From positions 1-16,104 of the forward strand of contig JADLAZ010000167.1 in NCBI GenBank assembly GCA_020849725.1: a stretch of DNA of 16,104 nucleotides, read 5' to 3'. Below the pieces are notes generated by a model. It was given only the letters and a program-made list of their open reading frames with translations, was not told where the DNA came from and searched no databases. Positions within the stretch are counted from its first letter, which is position 1; each line of letters begins with the position of its first letter. Origin of the DNA: Chloroflexota bacterium. Its GTDB lineage: Bacteria; Chloroflexota; Chloroflexia; Thermomicrobiales; JADLAZ01. Shown here piece by piece: positions 13,103 through 16,104 of the stretch. The position numbers were made by a program, and so were the translations under genes.

Positions 13103-15523
13103 TCAGAGACCGAGACCCAGCCCGACCAGGACTGCGTTGGCGATACTCTCGGCATCGATAGCCTCGTCGCGGAAGAGATCGGCGCGCAGGCCGGACTGGC
13201 CGAAGCGGTCGACGCCAAGCGGCACGACCGGTGCGCCGAATACCCCGCCCAGGAACGCCAGCGCGTGCGATGCGCCGTCCAGTGCTGTTACGATCGGCGC
13301 GCGCCGGTCGGCCGGGGCGATGAGCTCCTCCAGGTGTCCGGCCGCACCGCTGACGGTGCCGGCCACGACATGGCCGCGGCGCACATGGCGCAGGCCGGCA
13401 TAGAGCCGGTCGGGACTGGTCAGGTTGAGGACAACCGCGGCCACACCCTCGGCATGCAGGAGCCGGGCAGCCTCGGCAGCTTCGGGCATAACGGCGCCGG
13501 TGGCGGCGATGTGGGCAACCGGTCCAACCAGACCGGCCGGCGGCTCGATGAGGCGATAGCCGCCGGCCAGCACCTGCCGGCGCAGCTCGTCCTCACCGAG
13601 GCGGGCCAGCGCCGGCTCCATGATCGTCTGATCGATGGCGCGCGTCGTCAGACGCAAATAGGTCGCTCGCCCGTGATCGCGGTCGCAGCAGGAGCGCAAC
13701 CCCTGCAGCAAGCACCACTCGACCTCACGCCCAAACGCCGGCTCGTACATGTGCAGGTTCGGCAGCTCCATGCCCAGCGAGTTGGTCACGGTCGACTGGT
13801 GCGCCCCACCCTCCGGCGCGAGCGAAATGCCTGATGGTGTACCGGCAAACACGAATTTGGCGCCGCTGTACAGGCTGTAGACGAGGGCATCCAGACCGCG
13901 CAGCACGAAACAGTCGTAGACGGTGCCGATGGGCAGCAGCAACTGACCGTTCAGCTCCGCCGACAGACCGAGCTGGCCGAGCAACATGAACAGGTTCATC
14001 TCAGAGATGCCCAGCTCGATGTGCTGGCCGCGCGGCCCCGGCTGCCAGCGGAGCATCCGCTGCGTCTCCGGGGTGAAATCGCGCTGCGCCTCGCTGGCGA
14101 AGACGCCAGCACGGTTGATCCAGTTGCCCAGGCTGGTCGATACGGCGACATCGGGCGATGTGGTGACGAGGCGCTCGGCCAATCCCGGCACGCGCGCCAG
14201 GCTGGCGACCAGGTTGCCAAACGCTTCCTGCGTCGACAGCGTCGCCGGCATGCGCCCGCCAAGCTGGTGTGGGATGTCTTCGGGCCGCAGCGCCGAGGCT
14301 GCCGGCGCCGGCTCGCTGGCGAGGCGCGCGGCCGCGCTGGCGCAGAGCTGGCCCGCGGTCGAGGTGGCCGGGAAGGCCGCCCACTCGTCGTCCAGCGGCA
14401 CGGCCAGCTCGTCGCGCAGGCGATCGATTTGCGTCTGATTGAGCAGGGCGGAGTGGTTGTGTGCATCGCCAGCGAACGACAGCCCCCAGCCCTTGATGGT
14501 GTAGGCGAAAATGATGGTCGGTTGTGCAGTCACACGGTCGGCGGCGGCATACGTTTCAAGAAGCACACTCAGGTCGTGGCCGCCGAGATCGGCCAGCAGG
14601 TCCGGCAAGTCATCGTCCGGCACATCGGCGACGGCCTGCGCCAGCGCGTCCATGCCCGGTTCCGTGGTATCGAGCAACCGGAGGCGCGCCTCTGGTCCCG
14701 GCAGCCGGATCATCGCCTGGTACTCTTCATTCGACATGTCGTCGATGCGGTGGCGGAGCGCCTCACCGTGCGGGCGGCTGAAGGCGGCTTGCAAGCGCCG
14801 GCCGTACTTGGCCTCGACGACATGCCAGCCGTTGCCGGCAAACAGCGCCTTCAAGCGGGCGGCGCGAATACCCGGCACGACCCGGTCGAGGCTCTGTCGG
14901 TTGAGATCGACGATCCACAGCACGTTGCCCAGGCCGGCGACGGCCTCCTCACCAATCGCCTCCCAGACATTGCCCTCGTCCAGCTCGGCATCGCCGACGA
15001 TAGAGATGAAGCGCCGGGGTCGCTGCGGCCCAAAATGCAGGCCGGCGTAGCGGTCGGCCAGCGCGGCGAACAGCGGCGCGACCGGACCCAGCCCAACCGA
15101 ACCGCCCGAGAAGTCGGGGTGATCCGGGTCCTTGGTGCGACTGGGATACGCTTGCAGGCCGTGAAAGGTGCGCAGTTGCGGCAGGTAGGCGCGGTCCAGG
15201 TTCCCGAGCAAGTACTGAAGCGCATGAAAGACGGGCGAGGCGTGCGGCTTTACCAGCACGCGGTCGCCGGGCCGCAGGTGTGCGAGGTAGAGTGCCGTCA
15301 GGATGGAGACGACGGAGGCGGACGACGCCTGATGGCCGCCGACCTTGCTGCCGTCCGGATTGGGCCGGAGGTGGTTAGCGTGGTGGATCATGTTGGTCGC
15401 CAGCCAGAGCACTCGGCGCTGGACCTGATCGAGCGCGGCCAGGTCGAGCGCGGCCGCGTCGACGGTGTCGCCAGCCTGGGGGCTAAGCGTGGCCGTGCCG
15501 GCGCGGGTCGGCTGCTCCTGCAT
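13103..15523 (-). CDS. aceE: Pyruvate dehydrogenase E1 component, homodimeric (AceE-like)
   Basis: An 806-residue thiamine diphosphate enzyme with transketolase-like domains fused in one chain, as in E. coli AceE (887 residues) rather than the alpha/beta heterodimer. The N-terminal third has GGHQASSAS, LVKPHASPVFHALQYLLGNL and the cofactor-binding GDAELDEGN (177-185) ending at IVDLNRQSLD. The middle domain has STSLGNWINRAGVFA and ELGISEMNLFMLLGQLG, where the Glu is expected to activate the cofactor, then APEGGAHQSTVTNSLGME. The C-terminal part resembles the transketolase C domain. It should decarboxylate pyruvate and reductively acetylate the lipoyl group of the E2 encoded 46 nt downstream; pyruvate specificity is inferred. 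ATG 15523 has GAGGAGG 7 nt upstream, and a promoter -10 is seen at 15566-15571. Confidence 0.87.
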   Translation of the reverse strand: MQEQPTRAGTATLSPQAGDTVDAAALDLAALDQVQRRVLWLATNMIHHANHLRPNPDGSKVGGHQASSASVVSILTALYLAHLRPGDRVLVKPHASPVFHALQYLLGNLDRAYLPQLRTFHGLQAYPSRTKDPDHPDFSGGSVGLGPVAPLFAALADRYAGLHFGPQRPRRFISIVGDAELDEGNVWEAIGEEAVAGLGNVLWIVDLNRQSLDRVVPGIRAARLKALFAGNGWHVVEAKYGRRLQAAFSRPHGEALRHRIDDMSNEEYQAMIRLPGPEARLRLLDTTEPGMDALAQAVADVPDDDLPDLLADLGGHDLSVLLETYAAADRVTAQPTIIFAYTIKGWGLSFAGDAHNHSALLNQTQIDRLRDELAVPLDDEWAAFPATSTAGQLCASAAARLASEPAPAASALRPEDIPHQLGGRMPATLSTQEAFGNLVASLARVPGLAERLVTTSPDVAVSTSLGNWINRAGVFASEAQRDFTPETQRMLRWQPGPRGQHIELGISEMNLFMLLGQLGLSAELNGQLLLPIGTVYDCFVLRGLDALVYSLYSGAKFVFAGTPSGISLAPEGGAHQSTVTNSLGMELPNLHMYEPAFGREVEWCLLQGLRSCCDRDHGRATYLRLTTRAIDQTIMEPALARLGEDELRRQVLAGGYRLIEPPAGLVGPVAHIAATGAVMPEAAEAARLLHAEGVAAVVLNLTSPDRLYAGLRHVRRGHVVAGTVSGAAGHLEELIAPADRRAPIVTALDGASHALAFLGGVFGAPVVPLGVDRFGQSGLRADLFRDEAIDAESIANAVLVGLGLGL

Positions 15524-15565
15524 GGCGGTGCCTCCTCATCTGGCGCGACCCGGTAGACTGGCTCT

Positions 15566-15571
15566 ATTGTA
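15566..15571 (-). promoter_or_regulatory. Extended -10 promoter element of aceE-E2 operon
   Basis: The minus strand reads TGCTACAAT, an extended -10 (TGn plus TACAAT, hexamer at 15566-15571). No -35 consensus is visible, which is common for extended -10 promoters. The leader to ATG 15523 would be about 36 nt. Confidence 0.5.
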
Positions 15572-15576
15572 GCAAA

Positions 15577-15592
15577 CGCCGGCTGGCCGGCG
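15577..15592. promoter_or_regulatory. Palindrome upstream of aceE, possible operator
   Basis: CGCCGGC (15577-15583) and GCCGGCG (15586-15592) are perfect inverted arms around a TG. The site overlaps the spacer and -35 region of the aceE promoter, where a repressor could block transcription. GCCGGC words are frequent in this GC-rich DNA, so chance is possible. Confidence 0.3.
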
Positions 15593-15625
15593 GGTGTCTG
15601 ATTTGCGTGCACCAGGAGGGTGGCG

Positions 15626-16104
15626 TTGCATGACGAGCGAGTGGAGCCAGGGCGGCCACGCCTCGTGCTGGCCTCGGCGTCACCGCGCCGGCAGGCGCTC
15701 CTGGCCCGGCTCGGCCTGCCATTCGAGGTCGTGCCCAGCGGCAGCGATGAGGATGTCGCGCCGGCATTGGCTCCGGAGTTGGTCGTGCGCCAGTTGGCAC
15801 AGCGCAAGGCCGCACTGGTCACCGCCGGCCGGCCGGCGGCGGTCGTCATCGGCTGCGACACGATCGTCGTGCTGGACGGCGCGCAGATCGGCAAGCCGGT
15901 CGACGCGGTTGACGCCGTGGCGACGCTGCGGCGCCTTCGCGGGCGCTCACACTGGGTCTACACCGGTGTCGCCGTCGTCGATGCCGGTCGTGGCCTGACG
16001 TTGCTGTCCGCGCTGAGGACGCGGGTCGTGATGGTCGACGTGGACGATGCGACGATCGCGGCGTACGTCGCGACCGGAGAGCCGATGGACAAGGCCGGCA
16101 GCTA
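15626..16104 (+). CDS. maf: Maf-family nucleotide pyrophosphatase (cut by window edge)
   Basis: The first 159 residues of a Maf protein, open to the end of the window. Family motifs appear in order: RLVLASASPRRQALL (12-26), IGCDTIVVLDGAQIGKP (75-91, with catalytic Asp78), RGRSHWVYTGVAVV and TGEPMDKAGSY at the very end. Maf enzymes hydrolyse non-canonical or modified nucleoside triphosphates to monophosphates and pyrophosphate, and some slow septum formation. I chose TTG 15626 because a perfect AGGAGG (15614-15619) lies 6 nt upstream; the in-frame GTG at 15620 directly abuts that site and is too close, and GTG 15641 is a later alternative. It is divergent from aceE across 102 nt. About a quarter of the usual ~200-residue protein lies beyond the window. 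Confidence 0.9.
   Translation, partial: MHDERVEPGRPRLVLASASPRRQALLARLGLPFEVVPSGSDEDVAPALAPELVVRQLAQRKAALVTAGRPAAVVIGCDTIVVLDGAQIGKPVDAVDAVATLRRLRGRSHWVYTGVAVVDAGRGLTLLSALRTRVVMVDVDDATIAAYVATGEPMDKAGS

Noticed and set aside
12593..13834. Plus-strand open frame spanning the E2-E1 junction
   Set aside because: It is antisense to two well-supported genes and has no domain-like sequence.
14021..15556. Long plus-strand open frame opposite the aceE-like gene
   Set aside because: It is antisense to a clear family member, and its sequence is an Arg/Gly/Gln-rich shadow typical of GC-rich DNA.

Overview
The window is GC-rich, gene-dense bacterial chromosome with short intergenic gaps, frequent GTG/TTG starts and AGGAGG-type ribosome binding sites. 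The gene mix (SARP-type regulator, sigma factor next to a TPR-CHAT protein, cytoplasmic subtilase, two-finger zf-HC2 protein, homodimeric pyruvate dehydrogenase E1) resembles Chloroflexota such as Thermomicrobia. That assignment is inference from gene content and base composition. I saw no tRNA, rRNA, CRISPR array, insertion sequence or prophage gene.

Layout. (1) 1-940: the N-terminal part of a SARP/BTAD-type regulator runs off the left edge on the minus strand. Facing away from it is a small zinc-ribbon protein (656-898) with a good sigma-70-type promoter. (2) 940-4851, all minus strand: a DUF2795 protein, a ComM/YifB-type Mg-chelatase-like AAA+ ATPase, a PHP-domain phosphoesterase and a DapA-family aldolase/lyase that lacks the usual DapA catalytic residues. 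(3) 5105-11694, all plus strand: a four-gene cassette of sigma-70-like factor, TPR-CHAT protease (intact His833/Cys873), subtilisin-like S8 protease (intact D304/H375/N495/S603, no signal peptide) and a soluble protein with two HX3CX2C anti-sigma-type fingers. (4) 11707-15523, minus strand: pyruvate dehydrogenase E2 and AceE-like E1. (5) 15626 to the right edge: a truncated Maf nucleotide pyrophosphatase, divergent from the E1 gene.

The cassette in (3) is the most interesting part. It puts a transcription initiation factor, a candidate zinc-finger sigma antagonist and two intracellular proteases of different catalytic classes in one probable operon. The logic recalls type III-E CRISPR 'Craspase', where a TPR-CHAT protease cleaves a protein that restrains a sigma factor, but here there are no Cas proteins in view. 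I propose a CRISPR-independent proteolytic signalling or defence/stress module. The parts are read from sequence; the circuit is inference. Other oddities are an E2 acyltransferase whose catalytic His is Glu, and an 11-bp inverted repeat bracketing the candidate SARP promoter.
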